Assembly (NCBI GenBank): GCA_041493035.1
Contig: JBGPYB010000017.1
Coordinates: 1 to 44,293 of the forward strand
Direction of reading: 5' to 3'
Source of the DNA: JBGPYB01 sp041493035
GTDB lineage: Bacteria > Acidobacteriota > Vicinamibacteria > Fen-336
Length of the DNA stretch: 44,293 nt
Under the pieces are notes generated by a model. That model worked only from the letters and a program-made list of their open reading frames with translations, made no database searches and was not told the DNA's origin. Positions within the stretch are counted from its first letter, which is position 1; every line of letters starts with the position of its first letter. Below are positions 43,740 through 44,293 of the stretch, one piece after another. Made by a program: the position numbers and the translations under genes.

Positions 43740-44293
43740 GTGGCTGTCAGCCTGCATCAACTGCTGAAGACCATGACCGAGATGGGGGGGACGGACCTTC
43801 ACGTCACCACCAACTCGCCGCCCCAGGTCCGGGTCGACGGCAAGCTGCGCCCGCTGGACCTGCCTCCCCTCACGGCCGTCGAGACGAAACAGCTCGCCTA
43901 CAGCGTGCTCACCGACGCGCAGAAGCACCGTTTCGAGGAGAACCTCGAGCTCGACTTCAGCTTCGGCATCAAGGGCCTCGCGCGCTTCCGCGCCAACGTC
44001 TTCATGCAGAGGGGCGCGGTGGCCGCGGTCTACCGGACGATCCCTTACGAGATCCGCAGCTTCAAGGAGCTGGGCCTTCCCCCCGTCGTCGCCGGGATCT
44101 GCGACAAGCCCCGCGGCCTCGTCCTGGTGACGGGTCCCACGGGCTCGGGGAAGTCCACGACACTCGCGGCCATGCTCGACAAGATCAACAGCGAGCGCCA
44201 CGAGCACATGATCACCAACGAAGACCCCATCGAGTATCTCCACGCCCACAAGAAGTGCGTCGTGAATCAGCGGGAGCTCCACGCCGACACCCA
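43740..44293 (+). CDS. pilT: Type IV pilus retraction ATPase PilT, N-terminal part (runs off window)
   Basis: The GTG at 43740 follows GGAGG with about 6 nt spacing and opens 184 codons to the window edge. SLHQLLKTMTEMGGTDLHVTTNSPPQVRVDGKLRPLD is the PilT-type N-terminal PAS-like domain, and the Walker A GPTGSGKS is at 132-139. The following NEDPIEYLHAHKKCVVNQREL is the PilT/PilU Asp box and adjacent signature. PilT lacks the long N-terminal and zinc regions of PilB, as seen here. It depolymerises pili for twitching. The C-terminal half with Walker B and the AIRNLIRE-type motif lies outside. Confidence 0.95.
   Translation, partial: MAVSLHQLLKTMTEMGGTDLHVTTNSPPQVRVDGKLRPLDLPPLTAVETKQLAYSVLTDAQKHRFEENLELDFSFGIKGLARFRANVFMQRGAVAAVYRTIPYEIRSFKELGLPPVVAGICDKPRGLVLVTGPTGSGKSTTLAAMLDKINSERHEHMITNEDPIEYLHAHKKCVVNQRELHADT

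Overview
This is a GC-rich (by eye about two thirds G+C), gene-dense bacterial chromosome segment. It carries about 41 protein genes and no RNA genes, CRISPR arrays or insertion sequences that I can recognise. KDO synthesis genes (kdsA, B, C, D), a LapB-like LPS-control protein and a type IV pilus secretin show a Gram-negative, LPS-bearing cell. GTG and TTG starts are frequent and 1-8 nt stop/start overlaps are common. The overall set (AMIN-type PilQ, YfhO-like and spermidine-synthase-like membrane proteins, secreted amidohydrolase) would fit Acidobacteriota or another deep Gram-negative lineage; this is an inference, not a proof.

Layout. 1-1000: a secreted PIG-L-type deacetylase (partial) and a MazE/MazF-like toxin-antitoxin pair with a palindromic operator. 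1076-3420: secreted amidohydrolase overlapping RNase III (rnc). 3432-6594 (minus): FHA/zinc-ribbon protein, PLP amino acid decarboxylase, then mnmA. 6778-7961: an extremely acidic 71-residue protein translationally coupled to lipoyl synthase (lipA). 8004-10647 (minus): APC permease and cysteine desulfurase. 10936-15156: thiolase, crotonase-fold protein, acyl-CoA dehydrogenase and class II fructose-bisphosphatase. 15393-22197: pilMNOPQ followed by two lipoproteins. 22280-23893: TPR protein and Roadblock/MglB-like protein. 23975-28837: accB, accC, thiE and a YfhO-like membrane protein. 29062-31155: folD and coaE, the latter with a long unexplained C-terminal domain. 31152-38787: the KDO/LPS block (minus: kdsB-pyrG-kdsA and kdsD-kdsC-lapB), split by an opposite-strand polytopic membrane protein gene. 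38854-41670: membrane-fused spermidine-synthase-like protein. 41883-end: pilB and the start of pilT.

How it fits together. The pilus genes form two loci about 21 kb apart: the alignment complex and secretin, and the two ATPases. A Roadblock protein next to the first locus suggests polarity control of pili. The KDO block makes CMP-KDO: kdsD, kdsA, kdsC and kdsB are all present, pyrG supplies CTP, and LapB would tune lipid A synthesis. Other genes are housekeeping (RNase III, tRNA thiolation by MnmA plus cysteine desulfurase, lipoylation, biotin carboxylase, one-carbon and CoA metabolism).

The most unusual observations are the poly-Asp protein coupled to lipA, the CoaE fusion, and a recurring promoter geometry in which a -10 element ends 6-8 nt before the start codon, predicting leaderless mRNAs for at least six genes.
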